Shown: positions 37,201 through 44,228 of the stretch, one piece after another
Layout: each line of letters starts with the position of its first letter
Position numbering within the stretch: the stretch's first letter is position 1
Assembly (NCBI RefSeq): GCF_036346105.1
Contig: NZ_CP107811.1
Location: 682,001 to 746,000 of the forward strand
Direction of reading: 5' to 3'
From: Streptomyces sp. NBC_00539
GTDB lineage: Bacteria; Actinomycetota; Actinomycetes; Streptomycetales; Streptomycetaceae
DNA: 64,000 nucleotides
Made by a program: the position numbers and the translations under genes
Notes under the pieces: generated by a model
What the model was told of the DNA's origin: nothing
What the model saw: only the letters and a program-made list of their open reading frames with translations
Databases searched by the model: none

Positions 37201-38523
37201 ATGAATCCGCCCGTGCCACCCGCGCCGCCGCCGCGGCGGCTGCTGCCCCTGTTCACCCTGGTGGCAGTCTCCGGCGTCTCCTCCCTCGGCATCGCCATGA
37301 CCCTGATCGCCGTGCCCTGGTTCGTCCTCCACGGCACCGGCAGCGGCGCCCGCACCGGGTTGGTCGCCGCGGCGGAGATGCTGGGGCTGCTGTGCTCGGC
37401 CGTGCTCGCCGGCCCGGTCGTGGACCGGTTGCCCGCGCGGGCCGTCAGTACCGGTGCCGACGTGCTGAGCGCCGCGGCCCTGGCCCTGGTTCCGCTGCTG
37501 CACTCCCGGGACACGCTGCCGCTGCCGGTCCTGGTCTGCCTGGTGTTCGTGGTGGGCGCTGCGCGCGGCCCCGCCGACACCGCGAAGCAACTCCTGCTGA
37601 CCGGGGCGATGGAGGGCGCCGGCGTCACGGCGGAGCGGGCGACCAGCGCCGTCGAGGGGGCCCGCCGGATCGGCATGATGACCGGCGCCCCGCTGGCGGG
37701 GCTGCTCATCGCCACCGCGGGGCCGGTACGGACCCTGTGCGCGGACGTGGCGGCGATGCTGTTCTGCGCCCTCCTCGTGGCCCTGATGGTCCCGGCCGCG
37801 GGCGCGACCCGCACGACGGGCCCGGGGGTGACCTCGTACGTACGGGACCTGCGCACGGGATGGACGCGGTTGCGCGACGACCGGCTGCTGCGGGCCATGA
37901 CCACCGTCCTGCTGGTGACCAACGCGCTCGACGGGGCGCTGAACGGAGTGCTCTATCCGGCGTACGGCACGCGGGTGCTGCACAGCAGTTCCCTGTTCGG
38001 GGCGATGGTCACGGCCATCGGGGCGGGGGCGCTGCTGGGTGCGGCCCTGTTCGGCTGGACCGGTCACCGGGCTCCGCGCCGCGCCCTGTTCGTGGCGGCC
38101 TTCGTACTGGTGGGAGCGGTGCGTTGCGCCGCTCTGGCGGCCGAGCCGGCGCCGGTCGTGCTGCTGGCGCTGCTGGCCCTCTCCGGGATCGGGTCGGGGG
38201 TGGTCGGGCCGCTGATGATGTCGGTGGCGTACCAGCGGGTGCCGCAGGAGGTGCGCGGGCGGGTCTTCGGGCTGCTCGTCGCCTGCGCGCTGGCGGCCAC
38301 ACCGCTCGGCATGCTCGGTGCGGGGGTCCTGCTGGACCGCTGGGGGCTGACCTGGTCCCTGGTGGCGACGGGGGCCGTCTACCTGGGTGTCACGCTCGCG
38401 CCACTGGTGCTGCGGGTATGGCGCCAACTGGACATACCGGATCCGGCCATGCCCCAATGGGATCAGGCCGGGGGCCGCGCCGAGGGTGCGGTTCAGGTAC
38501 CGGTTCCGGCGTCGAGCCACTGA
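37201..38523 (+). CDS. MFS exporter, DHA3/EntS-like (line 1)
   Basis: The protein is 440 residues with about twelve hydrophobic helices. The first helix is LFTLVAVSGVSSLGIAMTLIAVPWFVL. The loop after helix 2 (AGPVVDRLPARAVSTGADVLSA) fits the macrolide/siderophore-exporter branch (DHA3). It is likely the export route, and perhaps self-resistance, for the line 1 peptide, because it follows the NRPS-MbtH set on the same strand. GAAGGAAGGA lies about 12-20 bases before the ATG. A GC-rich hairpin separates it from MbtH and may lower its expression relative to the synthetase. Confidence 0.88.
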   Translation: MNPPVPPAPPPRRLLPLFTLVAVSGVSSLGIAMTLIAVPWFVLHGTGSGARTGLVAAAEMLGLLCSAVLAGPVVDRLPARAVSTGADVLSAAALALVPLLHSRDTLPLPVLVCLVFVVGAARGPADTAKQLLLTGAMEGAGVTAERATSAVEGARRIGMMTGAPLAGLLIATAGPVRTLCADVAAMLFCALLVALMVPAAGATRTTGPGVTSYVRDLRTGWTRLRDDRLLRAMTTVLLVTNALDGALNGVLYPAYGTRVLHSSSLFGAMVTAIGAGALLGAALFGWTGHRAPRRALFVAAFVLVGAVRCAALAAEPAPVVLLALLALSGIGSGVVGPLMMSVAYQRVPQEVRGRVFGLLVACALAATPLGMLGAGVLLDRWGLTWSLVATGAVYLGVTLAPLVLRVWRQLDIPDPAMPQWDQAGGRAEGAVQVPVPASSH

Positions 38524-38709
38524 GCGGTTCGTATGGTTTGAGGGTGATTTGCCGCCCCTCACCTTAACGCCAGGCAGCTTGATGAACGCTCGGGTGGCAC
38601 TCCACGGGTGCTCGCGGACGGCAGAGTTGGTTTCGCAGGACAACGACCGGCGCGGTTCCCCCACGAGGCGGACCGCGTCACCACCAGACCATCTTCCTGG
38701 GGGGAACCC

Positions 38710-38919
38710 ATGCTGAAGCGCTACCTTCTCACCGTGTCCGTCACGGTTGCCGCCCTGCTGGTGCCGGCCGGCGCGGCCTCGGCCGACACCGGCCCGGACG
38801 CCCCGGCGGCCACGGCGGAGGTCCACGCCCCCGCCCCGCGCCCCGTGATCGTGCGGAGCACCACCAACTCGGGTACGGAGCGGGGCAAGACCCCCACCGA
38901 CAGCTCCTGGGGCGGCTGA
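38710..38919 (+). CDS. Small secreted peptide (69 residues)
   Basis: ATG 38710 follows GGGGGAA. The product has a classical Sec signal peptide (MLKRYLLTVSVTVAALL ... AASA, cleavage near residue 26). A short Ala/Pro-rich spacer and the hydrophilic tail TTNSGTERGKTPTDSSWGG follow. There is no Cys and no membrane anchor after cleavage. No family is recognised. Its neighbours are a cupin-like gene and two LuxR-type regulator genes, which makes an extracellular signal or a modified peptide conceivable, but nothing in the sequence proves either. A perfect 24-bp inverted repeat downstream terminates it. Confidence 0.65.
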   Translation: MLKRYLLTVSVTVAALLVPAGAASADTGPDAPAATAEVHAPAPRPVIVRSTTNSGTERGKTPTDSSWGG

Positions 38920-38949
38920 CGCCCGCACCCGCCCGACCAGCGGGTGCAG

Positions 38950-38998
38950 GACGTACGGGAAGGGGCCGCCTCGTCGAGGCGGCCCCTTCCCGTACGTC
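38950..38998. terminator. Bidirectional intrinsic terminator, 24-bp perfect arms
   Basis: Arms 38950-38973 and 38975-38998 are exact reverse complements around a single central base (effective loop CGTCG). It lies exactly between the secreted-peptide gene (stop 38919) and the convergent cupin gene (stop 39001). A second, weaker stem GCACCCG/CGGGTGC lies at 38924-38946. Confidence 0.9.
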
Positions 38999-39000
38999 GC

Positions 39001-39540
39001 TCAGCCCGTCGGGGCCCGCAGACGCGTCACGGCGTAGCGGGCACCCGCGGTGAACTCGGCCCGGCGCGACCAGTGCGCCGGGACGTACAGCACCTCACCG
39101 GGGCGCAGGCGGCACGCGAACGACGTGGGGCCCGGTTCGGTGGCCGCCGCGGTCCGCGTACGGGAGAGCCGCCAGGTCCCGGCGCCCGCGATCTGGTGGA
39201 CCAGCAGGTGGTCGCCGCCGCCGTCTCCGGGCCGGACCGCTCGGGCGGCGCCCTCGCCGCCGTCGGCGGTGTCCACGGCGAGGGTGCGGGCCGAAAGCCC
39301 GGTCAGGCAACCCAGTTGGGCCGTCAGGAGACCGAGCTGGCTGTCGGCCAGTTCCGGCTCGCAGGCCCCCGGTCCTTCGACGAGGGCGGGGTGGTCGTAC
39401 TCGGGCCACAGGATGCCGGGGGCGCGTCCGAGGTGGACCGACAGGAAGAGGCCCAGCTCCCGCAGGTGCAGCGCCGCCGGCTCCTCCACGGGACGAAGCC
39501 CCGTCCCGCACACCGCGGATCCGTCGTCCGGCATGTCCAT
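39001..39540 (-). CDS. Small cupin/JmjC-like protein
   Basis: The protein is 179 residues. The end of a cupin-type jelly roll is visible: HLLVHQIAGAGTWRLSRT, then CRLRPGEVLYVPAHWSRRAEFTAGARYAVTRLR. This resembles the JmjC-like pattern of RPGDxLYVPxGWxH. The usual HxD/E metal motif is not evident, so it may be degenerate or bind metal differently. If active, an Fe(II)/2-oxoglutarate hydroxylase is one possibility; a non-catalytic small-molecule binder is another. ATG 39534 is an alternative start. It lies downstream of the TrmB/LuxR regulator on the same strand. Confidence 0.6.
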   Translation of the reverse strand: MDMPDDGSAVCGTGLRPVEEPAALHLRELGLFLSVHLGRAPGILWPEYDHPALVEGPGACEPELADSQLGLLTAQLGCLTGLSARTLAVDTADGGEGAARAVRPGDGGGDHLLVHQIAGAGTWRLSRTRTAAATEPGPTSFACRLRPGEVLYVPAHWSRRAEFTAGARYAVTRLRAPTG

Positions 39541-39686
39541 GTGCCCCGCCCCCTTGACTTGCGCCGATCGGCCGCGGCTTCGGCGTCGGCGTTCCCGGCA
39601 CGGGCGCGCGGGCGACGGACCGTCAGCTCACGGCTCTCATCGGGGAAGCATCCGGCACGGGGCCGCGCCGGCACCAGACACGTGTA

Positions 39687-39717
39687 CCCGTTCCCGGATT
39701 CGCGCGACAGGAACGGG
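39687..39717 (-). terminator. Hairpin after the TrmB/LuxR regulator
   Basis: CCCGTTCC (39687-39694) pairs with GGAACGGG (39710-39717), an 8-bp stem with a 15-base loop, 18 bp past the regulator stop. Confidence 0.5.
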
Positions 39718-39734
39718 GGGCCGGCGGCGGCAGT

Positions 39735-40805
39735 TCACTCCTCGGGCACGTCGGCGGCGGCGAGGCCAGGGTCGGCTTCGGCGGCGGCGAGGCCGGGGTC
39801 GGCGCCGAGCAGTCCGCGCATGGCTGCGGCGACCCCCGCCTGGAAGCGGCTGCCGGCGCCCAGCTCCTCCATGATGTCGGCGATGTGACGGCGCGCCGTA
39901 CGCAGGGACATCCCCAGCCTCCTGGCGATGGCCTCGTCCTTGAGCCCCGCACCGAGGAGTTTGATGATCGTCTCGTGGATCTCTCGAGCCACTTCCTCCA
40001 GCCCCTGGCCGGCCGCGTTGGAGAACGGCGTGGCCAGGTCCCAGGTCTGCTCGAAGATGGAGCAGAGGTAGGCCACGGTGGAGGGTTCACGGATGACCAC
40101 TGCCCCCCAACTGCCGTCCTGGGCCGGAATGAAGGCCAGTTCGCGGTCGAAGACGATCAGGCGGCCGAACAGCTCGTGGGCGGTGCGGTACTCCGCACCC
40201 AGGGCCGAGGCCGCCGCGACATAGGCCTGGCTGGGGCCGTTGAAGCGCGCGGTGTGGTGGTAGAGGCTACGGATGGATATGCCGCGTTTCAGCATGGCCT
40301 CGTCACGGCGCAGGGCCTCCTGCATGGCCTCCGGCACCCGGCTGCCGCCGCCCGGCTGCGAGGTCAGCATCTCCCTGACACAGGCGTCCGAGGCGCGGTT
40401 GAGGGCGCCGCGTACGTCCTGCAGGTTCTCCAGGACCTCCAGGGACTCGCCCGCGGTGCGGCGCTGGAGGTAGTGCGGTTCGAAGCGGCCGAGTTCCGCG
40501 CGGATGCCGCTGATCATCCGCTCGCGCTCGCGGATCTGCACCTCCAGCGGGGCGACGAGCTGGGAGGCGGCGGTGTCGGGCGCGACCGCGAAGGCCACCG
40601 AGGTGTCGTCGGGGCCGATGTGGAGCAGGTGCGCCCGGCGCAGCCGTTGGGTGCTGCGGCGGACCTCCTCCGGATCGCGGCCGGTCGCGGAGGCGACGGC
40701 GTCCACTTCGAGGCTCCGGTGTTCGAGCACCCATCCGTAGACGTCCAGGTCGGCGTCCTCCAGATCAGGCACCAGGTCGGAATCCACGTTTGCCCCATTT
40801 TGCAC
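39735..40805 (-). CDS. TrmB/LuxR-type transcriptional regulator
   Basis: The protein is 356 residues. The N-terminal winged-helix (about 15-80, DLDVYGWVLEHRSLEVDAVASATGRDPEEVRRSTQRL) is TrmB-like. The C-terminal LuxR-type helix-turn-helix (about 285-335) reads IIKLLGAGLKDEAIARRLGMSLRTARRHIADIMEELGAGSRFQA. This architecture is common in actinobacteria. The protein ends with a repeated ADPGLAAA motif. The start is GTG 40805, with GGGG about seven bases upstream; GTG 40787 is possible. It is divergent from a 72-residue LuxR protein across a 149-bp gap with a 15-bp palindrome. It is a plausible cluster regulator or sensor for the nearby secreted peptide. Confidence 0.84.
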   Translation of the reverse strand: MQNGANVDSDLVPDLEDADLDVYGWVLEHRSLEVDAVASATGRDPEEVRRSTQRLRRAHLLHIGPDDTSVAFAVAPDTAASQLVAPLEVQIRERERMISGIRAELGRFEPHYLQRRTAGESLEVLENLQDVRGALNRASDACVREMLTSQPGGGSRVPEAMQEALRRDEAMLKRGISIRSLYHHTARFNGPSQAYVAAASALGAEYRTAHELFGRLIVFDRELAFIPAQDGSWGAVVIREPSTVAYLCSIFEQTWDLATPFSNAAGQGLEEVAREIHETIIKLLGAGLKDEAIARRLGMSLRTARRHIADIMEELGAGSRFQAGVAAAMRGLLGADPGLAAAEADPGLAAADVPEE

Positions 40806-40886
40806 TTTTTACCCCGGGTCGCTTTGCTGCCAGGCATGTTGGTGAGGTGCCCGTCCCCTGGCCCCAGGATAAACAAGACGAAAGTC

Positions 40887-40901
40887 TGTTCCTACGGAAC
40901 A
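40887..40901. promoter_or_regulatory. Palindromic operator candidate between the two LuxR-type genes
   Basis: TGTTCC-TAC-GGAACA is a perfect 6-bp inverted repeat with a 3-base spacer, 54 bp before the small LuxR gene. Its dyad fits a dimeric LuxR-type protein. Binding is inference. Confidence 0.45.
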
Positions 40902-40954
40902 CGGCCGCACCTGCGCCCCGTCACCACGCACCCGGACAACCCGAGGAGTACCCC

Positions 40955-41173
40955 GTGCACGACACCGCTGTGAACAGCGTCGCCCTCACCCCGCGCGAGC
41001 GGGAGGTCCTCGCCCACCTCGCGCAGGGCGACACGTACCGGATCATCGCCCGCCGGATGGGGCTCAGCCCGCACACCGTCGACACCTACCTGCGCCGGCT
41101 GCGCAGCAAGACCGGGGCCGTCAACCGCACCCAGCTCACCCACCTGGCGTTCCAGCTCGGCTACGGCTACTGA
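40955..41173 (+). CDS. Stand-alone LuxR (GerE) DNA-binding domain protein
   Basis: The 72-residue protein is almost only the LuxR helix-turn-helix: LTPREREVLAHLAQGDTYRIIARRMGLSPHTVDTYLRRLRSKTGAVNRTQLTHLAFQLGYGY. It has no receiver or autoinducer domain. GTG 40955 has GAGGAG seven bases upstream, so the longer open frame upstream is not needed. It may work by heterodimerising with another LuxR protein, or by regulated expression, as in GerE itself, which is also only a short domain. It overlaps the convergent MFS gene by 7 bp. It could control either NRPS line. Confidence 0.8.
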   Translation: MHDTAVNSVALTPREREVLAHLAQGDTYRIIARRMGLSPHTVDTYLRRLRSKTGAVNRTQLTHLAFQLGYGY

Positions 41174-42489
41174 GCGGCGGCCTCGGCCGGGACGGCGGGC
41201 TGCTCCTCGAACTCCCGCATCCGGCGCAGCGGCGAGCACACCAGGACCAGGGGAGCCGCGGACAGCGCCGCGGTGAAGAGCCACAGCGCGGCCCGCACGC
41301 CGAACACCTCGCCGAGGACGCCGGCGAGCACACCGCTGACCGGCAGGACGCCCCACACCAGGAAACGCATGGTGGCCGTCATGCGCCCGAGCAGGTGCGG
41401 CGGGCACACGGTCTGCCGGTAGGCCACCTGGCAGATGTTGTACACGGTCACCCCGGCCGACTGGACGAGCGATCCCAGCACGAACAGCGCGAGGCGCCAG
41501 CCGTTCCCGGCCAACGGCAGGAGGAGCCCGAACGGCATCGTGACCAGCAGCGACAGCCAGGTCAGCCGGGCCGCTCCCACGGCGCGCGTCAGGCGTTCCG
41601 TGGCGACCGCGGCGAGCAGCGAGCCGACCGTGGCCGTGGTCAGCACCCAGCCGACCGCCGCGGGCGCCAGCCCCACCGTCCGGGTCAGGAAGAGGACCTC
41701 GACCGCCATGACCCCGCTCAGGAACAGGTTCACCGAGGCCGTGTTCAGGGCGATGAGCCGCAGGACCCGGTGTCCCAGTACGTAGCCGAGGCCCTCGCGG
41801 ATGTCACGGAGCAGGTGGCGGCGCCCGGCGGGGGCGGGCCGCTCCTCCCGGGCGCGGATCCGTCCCAGGAGGACGACGGAAGCCAGTGAGGTGGCGGCTT
41901 GTCCGGCGAGGGTGCCGGCCGGGCCGAACAGCTGGACGAGGAAGCCCGCGACGCCGGGCCCGCTGAACTCGGCGGCCGAACGCACCGTTTCCAGCTTGGA
42001 GTTGCCGCCGATCAGGGTGGACTCCCCCACCAGGGTCGGCAGGTAGCTCTGGTCGGCCACGTCGCCGAACAGCCGGGCGCACCCCAGCAGCAGGGCCACC
42101 GCGTACAGCAGCGGCATGGAGTGCAGGCCGGACAGGTACGCGAGCGGCAGGCCGGTCAGCAGGACGGTGCGGGCCAGGTCGGCCGCGATCATCACGCTGC
42201 GGCGGCGCATCCGGTCGACCCACGCGCCCGCGGGCAGCCCGAGCAGCAGGAAGGCCGCCTGTTCGGCCGCTGCCAGCAGGCCGACCTCCATCGCCGAGGC
42301 GTGCAGGGTGAGGACCGCCATCAGCGGCAGGGCGACGTAAGTGATGCTGTTGCCCAGCTCGTTGCATATGTGGGAGGACATGAAGAGGCGGAAGTCGCGC
42401 CGTCGTGTGCGGACGAGGGCGGCCGGCTCGGCTGCGGGGCTCGGCGGGGACACGGGCGCGGACGCCGGTTCCGCTGCGGGGACGGACAT
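41167..42489 (-). CDS. MFS exporter, DHA3-like (line 2)
   Basis: The protein is 440 residues with about twelve helices after a Pro/Ala-rich cytoplasmic start. Motifs such as FRLFMSSHICNELGNSITYVALPLMAVL and LPAGAWVDRMRRRSVMIAADL are those of DHA3 exporters of macrolide or peptide type. It is the last gene of the minus-strand line 2 operon, 41 bp after the stand-alone A domain, so export of the line 2 product is the likely role. The ATG has GGGAA about eight bases upstream. Its length matches the line 1 exporter, but the sequences differ widely. Confidence 0.88.
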   Translation of the reverse strand: MSVPAAEPASAPVSPPSPAAEPAALVRTRRRDFRLFMSSHICNELGNSITYVALPLMAVLTLHASAMEVGLLAAAEQAAFLLLGLPAGAWVDRMRRRSVMIAADLARTVLLTGLPLAYLSGLHSMPLLYAVALLLGCARLFGDVADQSYLPTLVGESTLIGGNSKLETVRSAAEFSGPGVAGFLVQLFGPAGTLAGQAATSLASVVLLGRIRAREERPAPAGRRHLLRDIREGLGYVLGHRVLRLIALNTASVNLFLSGVMAVEVLFLTRTVGLAPAAVGWVLTTATVGSLLAAVATERLTRAVGAARLTWLSLLVTMPFGLLLPLAGNGWRLALFVLGSLVQSAGVTVYNICQVAYRQTVCPPHLLGRMTATMRFLVWGVLPVSGVLAGVLGEVFGVRAALWLFTAALSAAPLVLVCSPLRRMREFEEQPAVPAEAAAQ

Positions 42490-42530
42490 CTGGAGGTTCC
42501 CTTTCCGGGGAGGGGTGCGGGGGAGCCGCG

Positions 42531-44102
42531 TCAGCGGGACACGGTGGCGGCGGCCGGGGAGGGCAGGGCGGGCAGGGCGCGCGGATCGAGCTTGCCGCCC
42601 GGAGTACGGGGCAGTTCCGCCAGGATCACGATATGGGCCGGAACCAGATGACCGGGCACCCGGCGGGCGAGGTGGCCGCGCAGTCCCCGCCCGTCCAGCG
42701 TGCTGCCGGGCACCGTCACCACGTAGGCCGCGACCTGGGGTTCGCCGCGGTCGCGCACCGCGCGGGCGACCACGTCCAGGACGTCGGGGTGGGCGGCGAC
42801 GGCGGCCTCGACCTCCTTGAGCTCCACCCGGAAGCCGCGGATCTTGACCTGGTCGTCCGCGCGCCCCAGGAACTCCAGCGTGCCGTCCGCGGTGCGCCGG
42901 ACCCGGTCGCCGGTGCGGTACATCCGCTCGCCCGGCCGCCTACCGAAGGGGTCCGCGACGAAGCGTTCCGAGGTCGGCGCCGGCCTGCCGTGGTAGCCGC
43001 GGGCCAGGCAGTCGCCGGCGAGGTACAGCTCGCCCGCCGCCCCGGCCGGCGCCTCGGTCAGCGCCTCGTCGAGGACGTACGCCCGCACGCCCGGGAGCGG
43101 GGTGCCCAGCGGGATGACCTCGTCGCCGGTGAGGGCGAGCAGTTCCGCCGGGCCCGCCTCGTAGGAGGTGGCGGTGATCGTGGACTCGGTCAGGCCGTAG
43201 CAGCTGACCACGGGCGGGCCGCCCGCGGCGGCCCAGCGCTTGAGGTCGGCGGTGCGTCCGGCGTCGCTGCCGATGACCACCCGGCGCAGGTCTGCGGGCA
43301 GTTGCCGGGGCCGGCGCTCCACGTCCTTCGCCCACTGCGCCCAGTACGGTGTGGGCAGGTTCACCACGCTCACCCCCCGCTCGGCCAGGAAGGGTTCGAG
43401 CTCGGCCGGCGACAGGACGTTGTCCTCCACGAAGACGGCCGCGCCCCCCGTGCACCAGGTGGGCAGGGCTTCCTCCAGGGCCACGTCGAAGGCGGGCGCC
43501 GCGAACTGCAGCACCCGGTCCGCCCGGGTCAGCGCGTAGCGCTCCGCCAGGACGGCGCTCTGGGCGGCGAGTGACCGGTGGGCGACGGCCACGGGTTTGG
43601 GCCGGCCGGTCGAACCCGACGTGAAGAGCACGTAGGCGAGCGAGTCGGGGTCGCAGGCCGCCGGCTCGGGCAGCGCCTCCCGGCCGGCCTCCTCCTGCGG
43701 CCGTCCGTCCGTGCCGGCCCAGAACAGCTCGCGTCCGCAGCGCCGTTGCAGGTCGGCCGCCGCCAGGTGGCCGGGGGCGACCGCGTACCGGGTGCCGGCG
43801 GCGTCCGTCAGCGTACGGAGCCTCTCGTCGGGGGTGTCCAGGTCCACCGGCAGCAGCGCCGCGCCGGCATACCAGATCCCGAGGACGCCGACCGCCCAGT
43901 GCAGGCCCCGGCGCACCCCGAGCAGCACCGTGTCCTCCGGGCCCGCGCCGGCGGCCCGGAGCTCCCGGGCCAGGGCACGGGCGCGGCGGTCGAGCAGGCG
44001 GTACGTCAGCTCGCCTTCCGGCCCGCGTGCCGCGATCGCGTCGGGGGTGAGGTCCGCCTGCCGCGCGATCCGCAGCGGTACGGGGGTCTCGGTCCGGGTC
44101 AT
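42531..44102 (-). CDS. Stand-alone NRPS adenylation domain
   Basis: The protein is 523 residues and holds only an A domain: A3 VLFTSGSTGRPK, A5 CYGLTE, A7 MYRTGDRVR, A8 ADDQVKIRGFRVE, ending just after A10 (GKLDPRAL). There is no T or C domain. Pocket residues read D V E N V G C I T. Glu at the 239-equivalent position fits an amino group on the side chain, as in A domains for diamino acids. Because a diaminobutyrate cassette lies in the same operon, activation of 2,3-diaminobutyrate is the leading guess. It must load a carrier in trans, most simply the T-E protein, which lacks an A domain. GGAG lies six bases before the ATG. Confidence 0.88.
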   Translation of the reverse strand: MTRTETPVPLRIARQADLTPDAIAARGPEGELTYRLLDRRARALARELRAAGAGPEDTVLLGVRRGLHWAVGVLGIWYAGAALLPVDLDTPDERLRTLTDAAGTRYAVAPGHLAAADLQRRCGRELFWAGTDGRPQEEAGREALPEPAACDPDSLAYVLFTSGSTGRPKPVAVAHRSLAAQSAVLAERYALTRADRVLQFAAPAFDVALEEALPTWCTGGAAVFVEDNVLSPAELEPFLAERGVSVVNLPTPYWAQWAKDVERRPRQLPADLRRVVIGSDAGRTADLKRWAAAGGPPVVSCYGLTESTITATSYEAGPAELLALTGDEVIPLGTPLPGVRAYVLDEALTEAPAGAAGELYLAGDCLARGYHGRPAPTSERFVADPFGRRPGERMYRTGDRVRRTADGTLEFLGRADDQVKIRGFRVELKEVEAAVAAHPDVLDVVARAVRDRGEPQVAAYVVTVPGSTLDGRGLRGHLARRVPGHLVPAHIVILAELPRTPGGKLDPRALPALPSPAAATVSR

Positions 44103-44131
44103 GGTGTCTCCAGGTCGGTACGGGGCTCGCG

Positions 44132-44154
44132 GCCGGGGCCGCAGGGGCCCCGGC
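44132..44154 (-). terminator. Hairpin between the C-A-T and stand-alone A genes
   Basis: A 9-bp stem, GCCGGGGCC with GGCCCCGGC, and a 5-base loop lie in the 126-bp intergenic gap. It may attenuate the last two genes of the operon. Confidence 0.4.
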
Positions 44155-44228
44155 GTGGGCGGGCGGTCGGGCGGCGCGCGGTGGGGCGCGGTGGTGTCGG
44201 GCGGGCGGGGCGCGGTGGGGACGGCCGG

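Noticed and set aside
29538..37922. A roughly 2,800-codon open frame antisense to the second NRPS, MbtH and MFS genes
   Set aside because: Same codon-bias shadow; it spans several real genes and intergenic hairpins and shows no recognisable domain.
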